Below are positions 55,821-64,000 of a stretch of DNA of 64,000 nt, piece after piece. The first letter of the stretch is position 1. Every line of letters begins with the position of its first letter. The notes below the pieces were generated by a model. The model saw nothing but the letters and a program-made list of their open reading frames with translations, did no database searches and was not told the DNA's origin. The stretch is from the NCBI GenBank assembly GCA_947581805.1, contig CANPVM010000001.1, forward strand, positions 62,001-126,000. Direction: 5' to 3'. The position numbers were made by a program, and so were the translations under genes. The stretch comes from an uncultured Clostridia bacterium (GTDB taxonomy: Bacteria > Bacillota > Clostridia > TANB77 > CAG-508).

Positions 55821-56879
55821 TTATTCTTCACCCTTTAGGCGTTCGGCTCTGTCAGCTGCTATTAGGTTATCTATCATTTCGTCTAAGTCTCCGTTTAGGA
55901 AGTCTTCAAATTGGTATACGTTAAAACCAATTCTATGGTCGGTTATACGGCCTTGTGGGTAATTGTATGTACGAATTTTTTCACTTCTATCTCCTGAACC
56001 TACTTGACTTTTTCTTTCGTTTGCGATTTCACTATCACGTTTTTGCTTTTCCATTTCATATAAACGAGAACGAAGTAATCTCATAGCATATTCTCTATTT
56101 TGTACTTGGGAACGCTCGGTTTGGCATTCTGCTACTATTCCTGTTGGAACGTGGATTAGTCTTACTGCGGATGATGTTTTATTAACGTGTTGTCCACCTG
56201 CACCAGAAGCTCTATATACTTCCAGTCTAATATCAGCAGGATTTATATCAATTTCTACATCTTCTACTTCTGGAAGTACGGCAACGGTTGCTGTTGATGT
56301 ATGAATTCTTCCACTACTTTCAGTGTCTGGCACACGTTGCACACGGTGCACACCACTTTCAAATTTTAGTCTACTGAAGGCTCCTTTTCCTGTTATCATG
56401 AATGAAATTTCTTTGTAACCGCCTAATCCTGTTTCGTTTTCATTTACTACCTCTAGTTTCCAATGTTTTTTTTCAGCATACATGCTATACATTCTAAATA
56501 GTGTTCCTGCAAATAAAGCTGCTTCTTCTCCTCCTGCTCCACCACGAATTTCACATATAACGTTTTTGTCATCGTCTGGGTCTTTTGGAATTAATAGAAT
56601 TTTTAATTCTTCTTCAATTTTTGGCATTAATTCTTTGTTTGCTAACATTTCTTCTTCTGCTAAGTCCTTCATTTCTGGGTCGTTCATCATTTCTTTTGCT
56701 TCTTCATAAGCTTGCTTTGCTTTTTTATATTCTCTATATTTTTGTACAACTGGTTCTATTTCTGCATGTTCTTTCATATAATCACGCCATTCATTAGTTC
56801 TTGCAATGACTTCTGGGTCACTAATTTTGGCTGTTAATTCTTCATAACGCTTTTCTACTGTTTCTAATTTGTCAAACAT
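55821..56879 (-). CDS. prfA: Peptide chain release factor 1
   Basis: 352 residues. RF1 recognises UAA and UAG. Visible: the N-terminal helical part, the codon-recognition domain, the hydrolysis loop [20 protein letters not shown] with the GGQ motif (near 225), and [18 protein letters not shown]. No in-frame stop or programmed shift is present, unlike prfB. ATG at 56879 follows AGGAGAATATTT. Release-factor levels matter for a host that shifts frame near stop codons, but nothing abnormal is seen here. Confidence 0.96.
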   Translation of the reverse strand: MFDKLETVEKRYEELTAKISDPEVIARTNEWRDYMKEHAEIEPVVQKYREYKKAKQAYEEAKEMMNDPEMKDLAEEEMLANKELMPKIEEELKILLIPKDPDDDKNVICEIRGGAGGEEAALFAGTLFRMYSMYAEKKHWKLEVVNENETGLGGYKEISFMITGKGAFSRLKFESGVHRVQRVPDTESSGRIHTSTATVAVLPEVEDVEIDINPADIRLEVYRASGAGGQHVNKTSSAVRLIHVPTGIVAECQTERSQVQNREYAMRLLRSRLYEMEKQKRDSEIANERKSQVGSGDRSEKIRTYNYPQGRITDHRIGFNVYQFEDFLNGDLDEMIDNLIAADRAERLKGEE

Positions 56880-56957
56880 AAATATTCTCCTTCTTTATTT
56901 TCTCCTTGTTTGTTTTTTACCTTGTTATTATACTATATTTTTTTGATTTATTCAATA

Positions 56958-56990
56958 GAAAAACCACCTTTTCGTAGAAAGGTAGTTTTC
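56958..56990 (-). terminator. Terminator upstream of prfA
   Basis: Minus strand AACTACCTTTC and AAAAGGTGGTTTTTC pair with one G-U; T-run follows. It ends the 57028 gene. Confidence 0.7.
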
Positions 56991-57027
56991 CTATTTGTAA
57001 AACGATTTTATTTTTTAGTAAAAATAT

Positions 57028-57387
57028 TTAGATGTATTCATCTAATATTGCAGTTACTTTTTTCTCATGTGATATAATAATAGTTTTAAAAGGGTCTTGA
57101 AACACTTTGAATTGTTTGATGAATACATTTCTTATTTTTGTGTAGTAGACCCCTACTGCCATTAGCAGGTCATTTGTATTCTGAATTTCTATTGGTTTTT
57201 CCCAATTTAAATCTGTTACTTGCATTTTTTTCAAATCGATGCTCTTACATTCCCGCACTAAATTGTTATATAGCTGTTTTTTCGTTGCTGTGTCTAACTG
57301 GTAACTAATAAGTTCTCTTCCCATTTCGTTTAAAAATCGCTTTTTTTCTGTTTCAAATGCCTCCACTATTTTTGCTGCTATTTCCAT
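57028..57387 (-). CDS. Unrecognised 119-residue protein with an in-frame CGG
   Basis: No family recognised. Mostly helical, mixed charge, no membrane segment: MEIAAKIVEAFETEKKRFLN, then LDTATKKQLYNNLVRECK and DLLMAVGVYYTKIRNVFI. ATG at 57387 follows AGGAGG. Codon 45 is CGG (57255-57253); a +1 shift there would stop eight codons later, so the ORF only makes sense if CGG is read in the 0 frame. It lies just downstream of the YhaN-like ATPase but with a 110-base gap. Confidence 0.6.
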   Translation of the reverse strand: MEIAAKIVEAFETEKKRFLNEMGRELISYQLDTATKKQLYNNLVRECKSIDLKKMQVTDLNWEKPIEIQNTNDLLMAVGVYYTKIRNVFIKQFKVFQDPFKTIIISHEKKVTAILDEYI

Positions 57388-57497
57388 ATTTTCCTCCTTC
57401 TAATTAGAATTAAGTACTATGAAATTGTGTTATACCTTATTATAATATGCTTTTCCTATATTGTCAATTATGATTTTCACTTGATAGTGTGATTTTT

Positions 57498-59417
57498 TTA
57501 TAATTGTATTACTTGGTGTTCTATACTACATTTTTCTGCTATTTCTTTTTCTCGATTTGTGCAAGTAAAAATAATGATTTGATGATTTGAAAATTCGGTA
57601 TGTAAGTAGTTTAAAATATTTTTTAGCCTTTCTTCATCATAATAAGCAAAAGCTTCATCTAAGATAATTGGCATAGATTCCTCTGTTAATTCTTTTACCA
57701 TAGCTAAACGTAAAGATAAGTATAGTTGGTCTATAGTTCCTATGCTTAGTTTTTCTGCTTCGATATATTCTCCATTATCTTTTTCTACCATAAGCCCATT
57801 TTCTTCATTTAGGCTTACTTTTGTGTATTTTCCTTTTGATATTTTGTTAATATTTTGTGACAATTTTTCTGTTAGCTTTGGTGTAACATTTTGTTTCATT
57901 TTTTGATAAGCTGTTTCTAGAACTTCTTTTGCTAGTTCGATTGCTTTGTTGTTTTCTTCTAATTCTGTTTCTCTTTTCTTTAATTCTTCTATTTTTTCTT
58001 CCAATAATGCTATTTTTTCTAATTGTGGATTTATTGTATTTTCTTCTAATTCTAATGAATGATATTCTAGTGTTTTACGATTTTTTTCTTCTTCTTTTTG
58101 TTGTAGCTGCAAACTAATATTAGAGGTTTCAAATATATTTTCTAGTATTTCTTTTTCTTGAGTCTCTTGTTTTAATTTTTCTTTTTCTATTTTTATATGT
58201 TGCGCTATTTGTTCTTTTTGACTATTCATTTGTTTTTCTTGTTCTTCCATATTATTTTGTAAAACATTAATTTCTGCCTGTATGTTTCCTATTTGATTTT
58301 TTATTTCTTCGGTTTGTTTTTTATTTTTTTCTTTTATTTGCTTTGCTTCTTGTTTTTTGTTATTTCTTTCTAATAAATACCATATGAAACAAGCTATAAT
58401 AGCAGATGTTAAAATGCCTATGAATATAGCGTTTTTGATGAAAAGAATAGTAATTATTTCTAATAAAATACCTAATATCAATAGAATAACACTAATGTTC
58501 TTTTTATTTTTGCTTTCTGGTAAAGACTTTTCTTCTTTATTTTGCATTTCTTGCTTTTGTAATTCTTTTATTTTTTCTTCTAATTCTTTTTTTCTTTGTT
58601 CTTGACTCTGTTTTAGGTTTTCATTTACCTTTATTTTTTCTTCTTCTAGTTTTTCATTTTCTTTTATCAGTTTTACTTTTCTAATTAGTTTGAGTATTTC
58701 TTCTATTTTTTTTATTTCTTCTTGCTTTTCTTCTTTTTCTTTTGCTATTTCTTGTTTTCTTTCTTTATATTCTTCTAACCTACCTATTTCATCTTGTATT
58801 TTAAATTTTTCTTCTTTTACTAAATTAATTGGTCTTCCTTGTGAACGTATTGTTCCTATTTCTTCGACTTGCTTTTTATTGATTTTTTCTATTGCTTTTT
58901 TATATGATATGTTGTCATCTCCTGTACCTGTTAAATTAGCTACTTTTTGTACCATAGCATTTTGCACATTTTGCTCTAATTTTACTTCTTGTTGCATCGA
59001 AACTAAAGTAGAATAAAACATGTTTTCTTCTACCTTTGTTTGTTCTATAAAAAATTGATTTCCATAGGTTTTGTCAATGGTAAATTGTTTTGAAATATCT
59101 TCTAATTGTTCATTATAAATAATTGGATTTTTTTTGTTAAAGTCACGAAATACTTCATACTCTGTTCCATTATCTAAGCAGTATGTTAATTTTCCTGAAA
59201 ATTCTTCTTGTGACCATGGCTTATATCTATCATAATCAGAAAATTCTTTTCCTTTTTTATTTTTGGATGTGCCATAAAAGATATTTGCAATAAATTTTAA
59301 TAGTGTTGATTTTCCACTTTCGTTGCTACCTTGCACTATATTGATATGGTCTGTAAATTGAATTTCTTTGTTTTCTAGCTTTCCAAAATGATTAATTTTT
59401 AAATTTTTTATTTTCAA
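57498..59417 (-). CDS. YhaN/SbcC-like AAA ATPase with coiled coil and internal membrane hairpin
   Basis: 639 residues. Walker A in VQGSNESGKSTLLKF (about 30-40), a long Glu/Lys coiled coil (about 190-300 and 350-490) interrupted by two hydrophobic segments (NISVILLILGILLEIITILFI and GILTSAIIACFIWYLLE), then the ABC signature LSIGTIDQLYLSLRLAM and Walker B MPIILDEAFAYYDE. This is the layout of Bacillus YhaN, though shorter. The partner nuclease lies 43 bases upstream. Role: DNA-end processing or repair at the membrane, inferred from YhaON. Confidence 0.82.
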   Translation of the reverse strand: MKIKNLKINHFGKLENKEIQFTDHINIVQGSNESGKSTLLKFIANIFYGTSKNKKGKEFSDYDRYKPWSQEEFSGKLTYCLDNGTEYEVFRDFNKKNPIIYNEQLEDISKQFTIDKTYGNQFFIEQTKVEENMFYSTLVSMQQEVKLEQNVQNAMVQKVANLTGTGDDNISYKKAIEKINKKQVEEIGTIRSQGRPINLVKEEKFKIQDEIGRLEEYKERKQEIAKEKEEKQEEIKKIEEILKLIRKVKLIKENEKLEEEKIKVNENLKQSQEQRKKELEEKIKELQKQEMQNKEEKSLPESKNKKNISVILLILGILLEIITILFIKNAIFIGILTSAIIACFIWYLLERNNKKQEAKQIKEKNKKQTEEIKNQIGNIQAEINVLQNNMEEQEKQMNSQKEQIAQHIKIEKEKLKQETQEKEILENIFETSNISLQLQQKEEEKNRKTLEYHSLELEENTINPQLEKIALLEEKIEELKKRETELEENNKAIELAKEVLETAYQKMKQNVTPKLTEKLSQNINKISKGKYTKVSLNEENGLMVEKDNGEYIEAEKLSIGTIDQLYLSLRLAMVKELTEESMPIILDEAFAYYDEERLKNILNYLHTEFSNHQIIIFTCTNREKEIAEKCSIEHQVIQL

Positions 59418-59460
59418 GTGTTTTTCTCCTCATCTAATAGGTTACTTATTTTATTTATTT

Positions 59461-60534
59461 TTAAGATAATACTTCTAATCCTATTTCTAGCGCTTTTTCT
59501 AACATTTCCTTATTTTCTGGTTCTTTTTCCATTTTATCTAATATTTCTTTTACATATATTCCCCTTAATGTAGTAGCTTCTTGCGCTATTTTTTCTATTT
59601 CATAACCTAATTTGGTTTTATTTTTGACTTTGATAATTTCTTTTTGATTTATTTGCTTGATTAACTTATATAGATTAATTTCAAAATTTCTTTTTCCTAT
59701 TAATGTTATTTTATATAATATATTTTCTTCCAACTCTAATAACTCTATTTTTTCTAGTAATTCTTCTATTGTTTTTATTGGTGTAATATCTAATTCTATT
59801 TCTTTTAATTCTTTTTCGTCTAAAGGAATAAAGTCTAACTTAAGATTTTCTTTTGTAAGGTTCCCTACAACCATTCCGTGCGCACCTAATTCGTCGAAAC
59901 CTTGGGAGATAACTGAACCTGGATAAACTATGTTAGTATGCTCTTCTAAATTATTTTTATGAATATGCCCAAGGGCAATGTAGTCAAACCCAATTTCTTT
60001 GAGCTTTTTGGAAGATAGATTATTATAGTCCCTGCCTGTTTTATCGCTTCCATCTAGGTTTGCATGTGTTAGTAGAATATTAATTTTTTCTTTATTTTCA
60101 ATTTGAATTTCTTCTATATGAGAATTTTGCACATAAAAATCTTCAAAGCCATAACCGTATATGATAGCATCTTCATTTTCAATTTTTTGTACTTTTCCCT
60201 TGAAAATTGTGACATTATTATTCCATGGAAAAGTAGCATAATAAGAATTTTTTATATATGGGTCGTGGTTTCCTGGTGCAATATATATTTTGGTGTTTGG
60301 AATTTCACAGAATAAATTATTTATATAGGCAATTGTACTTTCACGAATGCATTCTTCTTCGTATAAATCCCCTGCTATGAATAAATATGGAATTTCATTT
60401 TGTTTGATGTAATCGATTATTTTTTTGAAGGCTTTTCTTTGGTCTAGCCTTCGAATTTCCCCTAAGTCTGCTCTATCACTTAGCAGGCGAAATGGCATAT
60501 CAAAATGCATATCCGCTATATGAACAAATTTCAT
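59461..60534 (-). CDS. YhaO/SbcD-like metallophosphoesterase (DNA exonuclease family)
   Basis: 357 residues with all phosphoesterase motifs: HIADMHFDMPF (D-x-H), FIAGDLYEEE (GD), IAPGNHDPYIK (GNH[D/E]), LLTHANLDG and YIALGHIHKN (GHxH). A C-terminal helical region (about 235-357) fits the capping domain that contacts the ATPase. It starts 43 bases before the YhaN-like gene and should form a nuclease-ATPase complex with it. ATG at 60534 follows GGAAGGAA. Confidence 0.88.
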   Translation of the reverse strand: MKFVHIADMHFDMPFRLLSDRADLGEIRRLDQRKAFKKIIDYIKQNEIPYLFIAGDLYEEECIRESTIAYINNLFCEIPNTKIYIAPGNHDPYIKNSYYATFPWNNNVTIFKGKVQKIENEDAIIYGYGFEDFYVQNSHIEEIQIENKEKINILLTHANLDGSDKTGRDYNNLSSKKLKEIGFDYIALGHIHKNNLEEHTNIVYPGSVISQGFDELGAHGMVVGNLTKENLKLDFIPLDEKELKEIELDITPIKTIEELLEKIELLELEENILYKITLIGKRNFEINLYKLIKQINQKEIIKVKNKTKLGYEIEKIAQEATTLRGIYVKEILDKMEKEPENKEMLEKALEIGLEVLS

Positions 60535-60735
60535 TTTTTATTTCATTCCTTCCATAATACAAATATGTTTCCATTTTGCATTGATAATTATTTCGAGTTT
60601 TCGATTTTCTTTTTTTGATTATACTGGCTTTAATTTAAAAAGTCAATAGTTTTTGAACATTTGTTTTATATTTTACTTTAAAAAATTATCTGTTTATTTT
60701 GTTTTTTCTTTGTAAGAGTAACACTTTTTAAAGCA

Positions 60736-60761
60736 AAAAAATCCGCTATAGCGGATTTTTT
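60736..60761. terminator. Terminator built on palindrome copy 5 (TCCGCTATAGCGGA)
   Basis: The palindrome (core 60742-60755) is extended by A6/T6 to a 26-bp perfect palindrome, 3 bases past the VirD4-like stop. The remaining gap up to the YhaO-like gene (60535-60735) is A/T-rich with nothing else visible. Confidence 0.88.
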
Positions 60762-60764
60762 AAT

Positions 60765-62931
60765 TTATTCCATTGGGCCAAATAGTTCGTCGAATTTGGC
60801 TTCTAGTTCTTTTTGGATGTCTTCAGTAAATAGTTGTGGTTTTTCTTCTTCTTGTGGAAGAGTTGGACTATCGAAGTCATCAAAGTCTAGTAAATCAATG
60901 GCTGGCTCTTTAGTATTTTTATCGTTTGTTTCTGTTTGTTTATTGGTCTCTTCTAGTTCTTCAATCATTAATGGTTCATTTGCTATTGAATTCTCTGCGT
61001 TATTTTTTTCTAGGTCTAATTCGAATTCTAATCCTGATTTTTCTATTGGATTTTCTTTTATTGTTTCATTTTGTGTGAAATTCTTTGAATCTTTTTGCTC
61101 TTTTTCGTCTAAATTGTCTTCAAATAGGTCATCTAGTGATTCCACTTTTAAATTTTCAGCTGCCTTTTTATCTGTTTCTGGTACATATGGATTGTATGGA
61201 TTGTATTTTCTCCATTCTCCTCTTACTCCAGCATCAAATTCATTATGGTTTAAGCGATGTGCTTGTAATTCTTTGTACATTTTTTGATGAGTAAAGTGAT
61301 AATATTTCTTTGCTTTTACTGGTTTAATTCCTTTTTCATAAATAATACATAAATCGTTATCCATTCTACGAAGTTCGTCTGGTGTCATTAAAGCTCTTGC
61401 CATTAATTGTTCCGAATCGCTAAATCCCTGTTTATGCCAATGCTTATCACGGTTGGTTGATTTACTCTGCCTGAAAATAGTTTTTTCACCTAATGCTTTC
61501 GAGAAATATTCTACTGTTTTATAAGAGTTACTTCCTAAAAATACGTGTGTATCACAGTTACCCATGATGGTTTCATATGATTTTTCATAAATTGCTTCTA
61601 ATTGGTCTAGGTTTTGTAATATAACACTAAATTGAATTCCTCTACTTCTGGATGTTGAGATTTTTTTATCAAAATCTGGAATTCTACCAATGTTGGCAAA
61701 CTCATCTAGTATAAAAAAGACTGGTACTTTTAATTTTCCTCCATTTAAGTCTGCGTAATTGTATAACTGTTGTATCATTTGCGAGAAGAAAATGGTAAGT
61801 AAGAAATCATATGCTGTATGGGTATCTGATGAAATAACGTAAACTGCTGTTTTTTTGCTTCCAATATCTTCAAAATTAATAGTATCAGTTGAAGTTACTT
61901 CTGCAATTTCTTTGGAATCGAATTTTCCAAGCTTTGATTGCAATGAACTTAAAATAGAACCATAGGTTTTCTCTGGTGCTATTTCAATGGATTTGTAGTA
62001 CATTCTAGCTGGATGGTCATAAGGCAATTGATTAATTAATTCTGTAAGTAAGTTACTTCCTCCATTGGTATTGGCTGCTCTTACAAGTTCAGAACAGCTT
62101 GCTAAGTTTTGCTCTTCTTCTGGCCTTGTAGCAATTAGGTAATAAATTAATGCTTTTAATAACATTTCAGCCATGTCGTCCCAGTATGGGTCTGACTTAC
62201 TTTCTGATGCTTGCCCTTTTACTACTGTATTTGCGATAACGTCTACATCTAATTCGCTTGCTACGTGCATTAGTGGATTGTACCCGTCACTGTTAGCTGG
62301 ATTTACTAAGTTTAATACTTTTATGTCATAGCCATGGTCTTTTAGATAACCTGCTGTATCATCATATAGTTCTCCTTTTGGATCAGTAAATACATAAGAA
62401 CCTAACATTTGGTAAGCATTTGGTTTCGAGTATGCTGCTGATTTACCAGAACCTGAACCGTCCTACTATTAAGGTATTAATATTACCACGTTTATCTACT
62501 GGTAAGTAATTATCTTCTGCTAAAATAATTCCTTTATTTTTGCTTAAAATACGATATTGTTCTCCATGTTCACTCCAATCACTAGAACCATGTTCCATAT
62601 CATGATATTCTCCCTTTGGTTTTGTTTTAATAAAACCAATAATTGAGCAAACAATAAATAAAATCGTATAGTTGATTAAGCAACTGATAAATGTTTGAAA
62701 ATATTCTGCAGTAAACATTTTTCCTATTGTAGTAAAACTAGTAATAGCTGGAACAATATCTTCTATAAATATATTTAAATTAAATTGTCCTGTGCTATTG
62801 GTAGCCTCTTTAATACTATATGCTATAGGCGAAACAAGTACTATGGCTAAAAATATCCATAGTACTCCAATTACAATTAAAAACCTTTTACTTTGTTGTA
62901 ATGTTCTTTTAAATTTATCCATGGCTTTCAC
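60765..62931 (-). CDS. VirD4/TraG-like type IV coupling ATPase, requiring a +1 shift at CGG
   Basis: Frame 1 from ATG at 62931 encodes two membrane helices (about 17-40, 79-102) and reaches INTLIVG, then CGG (62460-62458) as codon 158; the 0 frame stops five codons later. Skipping the C at 62460 gives GGT, completing Walker A as GGSGSGKS, then YVFTDPKGELYDD, VFFILDEFANIGRIPDF (Walker B) and ISTSRSRGIQFSVILQNLDQL to 60765. Restored length is 721 residues. The shift falls inside the P-loop, so without it no ATPase exists. The C-terminal 170 residues are acidic and Glu/Asn-rich. VirD4 proteins bring relaxase-DNA or proteins to a secretion channel; no other transfer gene is visible in the window. 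Confidence 0.87.
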
Positions 62932-62956
62932 CTTTTCTTTCGTTATCTATCTTGCG

Positions 62957-63214
62957 TTACCTTTGGTCGACTGTTTTACTTTGTAATGCTTTTTGTGTTT
63001 TTCTTGCTGCTCTGGCTTGAATTAATTGTTGCATTTGTTCTTTTGAAAATTTCATATCATTTACTGTACAATTGATTGCTTTAATTTCCATTGTTTCTGT
63101 TAAGAAACTATCTTTTTCTCCTGCTTCTACTACTTCAATTCCTTTTTGATTTTCTTTTCCAAATGACATACATACTACGTCATAGTCTCTTGAATCTGCA
63201 ATTGTTCGATTCAT
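62957..63214 (-). CDS. Unrecognised 85-residue protein upstream of the VirD4-like gene
   Basis: MNRTIADSRDYDVVCMSFGKENQKG at the start and a basic, Gln/Ala-rich helical end (QLIQARAARKTQKALQSK). No family recognised. ATG at 63214 is preferred to the in-frame ATG at 63223, because the AGGAGG site touches the latter. 25 bases before the VirD4-like start, so probably the same operon. Confidence 0.65.
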   Translation of the reverse strand: MNRTIADSRDYDVVCMSFGKENQKGIEVVEAGEKDSFLTETMEIKAINCTVNDMKFSKEQMQQLIQARAARKTQKALQSKTVDQR

Positions 63215-63229
63215 TTTTAACATCCTCCT

Positions 63230-63745
63230 TTAGTCTTTCTTATCTCGTATTTCAAACGCAAAATACGATTTGTGTGGTTTTAATTTACATTTTCCTTTTA
63301 CTTCATTTGTTTCTTTGTCCATATATAGGACTGGTTTTACTTCTTCTGCGGTTTCTGGGTCTATGATTGATATTGGTCTCTTTAAATTTGGTGTATATTG
63401 AAATTCTTTATATTCTTCTTGTTCAAAATATAAAGTATCAAACTTAATTGGCATCGGTTTTTTAGAAATTCTTACTTTGTCATCTTCTAAAACACCGGTA
63501 TTGACAACTACCTTTTCTTTTCCAAATGATAAAAATAATAGTTGTTCTTCATAATCTGGCTCATCAATAAAAAAGGTCCTTCTTTTTAAATTTCCTTTTA
63601 TTTCTTCTGTTGATAATAATCTTTCTACCGTATATTTAGGATACTCAGCTAAATATTCTTTAGCAGTTTTATTGATTCGATAGATAACTGTATTTACTCC
63701 TTCTGGATCAGTAATACTAAAGTGTTTGCCTTGTATACTTTCCAT
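63230..63745 (-). CDS. Unrecognised 171-residue protein, first gene of the VirD4-like operon
   Basis: MESIQGKHFSITDPEGVNTVIYR at the start, then a mixed alpha/beta sequence with FFIDEPDYEEQLLFLSFGKEK and IDPETAEEVKPVLYMDKETNE in it. No family recognised. ATG at 63745 follows AAAGGGGTG; an upstream in-frame ATG at 63799 lacks a site. 15 bases before the 85-residue gene. The same pair may accompany VirD4-like genes elsewhere, which I cannot check. Confidence 0.65.
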   Translation of the reverse strand: MESIQGKHFSITDPEGVNTVIYRINKTAKEYLAEYPKYTVERLLSTEEIKGNLKRRTFFIDEPDYEEQLLFLSFGKEKVVVNTGVLEDDKVRISKKPMPIKFDTLYFEQEEYKEFQYTPNLKRPISIIDPETAEEVKPVLYMDKETNEVKGKCKLKPHKSYFAFEIRDKKD

Positions 63746-63832
63746 CTTTACACCCCTTTCTATGAACCAAATTTCATAGCTTTTCTTTCGTTTTACCACT
63801 AAACATAATTATACACCGTAAATATCCTTTTG

Positions 63833-64000
63833 TCAATGATTTTGCTTTCTTGGCTCAAATTTTGTTATTTCTTCTAATTTTTTATAAAGTTCTATTTCTT
63901 CTTCAGATGGTGTTTTAGGTACAACAATTTTTATTTCTGCTACTAAGTCTCCTCTTCCACCTTTACCATCTTTGTAACCTTTTTGTGGAATACGAATTTT
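63833..64000 (-). CDS. C-terminal end of a DnaJ-like co-chaperone, cut by window edge
   Basis: 56 codons to the TGA at 63835-63833. The sequence KIRIPQKGYKDGKGGRGDLVAEI and the end VVPKTPSEEEIELYKKLEEI match the last beta-domain and dimerisation tail of DnaJ/CbpA (usual form GxGxPxxxGGRGDLxVxxxVxxP). The J domain would lie outside the window. 87 bases separate it from the VirD4-operon start, so a separate unit is likely. Confidence 0.75.
   Translation of the reverse strand, partial: KIRIPQKGYKDGKGGRGDLVAEIKIVVPKTPSEEEIELYKKLEEITKFEPRKQNH

Overview
This window comes from a low-GC (roughly 30 percent by eye), spore-forming member of the Clostridia, probably an uncultured gut lineage. The evidence is rpoB/rpoC of clostridial type, spoIIE, two CotF-type spore coat proteins, the tatD-yabE gene pair, mecA, and a radC-mreBCD-PBP2-minC cluster. 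Almost every gene lies on the minus strand. I see no rRNA, tRNA, CRISPR array or complete insertion sequence.

Layout. 1-10 kb: 3' part of gdpP (window edge), then rpoC and rpoB. The rpoB-rpoC spacer is unusually long and structured, the rpoB leader is long, and no ribosomal protein genes flank the pair. 10-21 kb: a membrane glycosyltransferase-like protein, SPFH and Tim44-like zinc-ribbon proteins, a small exporter, a two-component system, an AI-2E family permease, exonuclease III and YabE. 21-30 kb: tatD, acpS, an unknown protein, a WG-repeat protein, spoIIE, an Rpn/YhgA-like nuclease and a compositionally foreign membrane protein. 30-40 kb: two giant surface proteins. 40-51 kb: a conserved small gene pair, minC-PBP2-mreD-mreC-mreB-radC, mecA, an M23 peptidase, coat proteins and a HAD nucleotidase. 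51-64 kb: pcrA, a Fst/par-like type I toxin-antitoxin locus, a phosphatase, a ZIP transporter, prfA, a YhaO/YhaN-like pair, a VirD4-like ATPase and the end of a dnaJ-like gene.

Main discovery. Four conserved genes (tatD, mreB, pcrA and the virD4-like gene) are each split by the same event. Reading is in frame up to a CGG codon, and skipping exactly one C (CGGN read as GGN, glycine) restores the whole protein. All four restored glycines are family-conserved, and one lies inside the VirD4 Walker A motif. Two of the genes are normally essential. CGG is absent in frame from every other recognisable conserved gene I scanned, including rpoB and rpoC. It is found in frame only four more times, all in three small unrecognised or foreign-looking genes. 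This points to lineage-wide +1 frameshifting or quadruplet decoding at CGG rather than to four independent pseudogenes.

Other signals are a 14-bp palindrome (TCCGCTATAGCGGA) in five intergenic sites, two families of GTCCC-containing intergenic repeats that supply stop codons, a Shine-Dalgarno sequence or hairpins to neighbouring genes, and the toxin-antitoxin locus.
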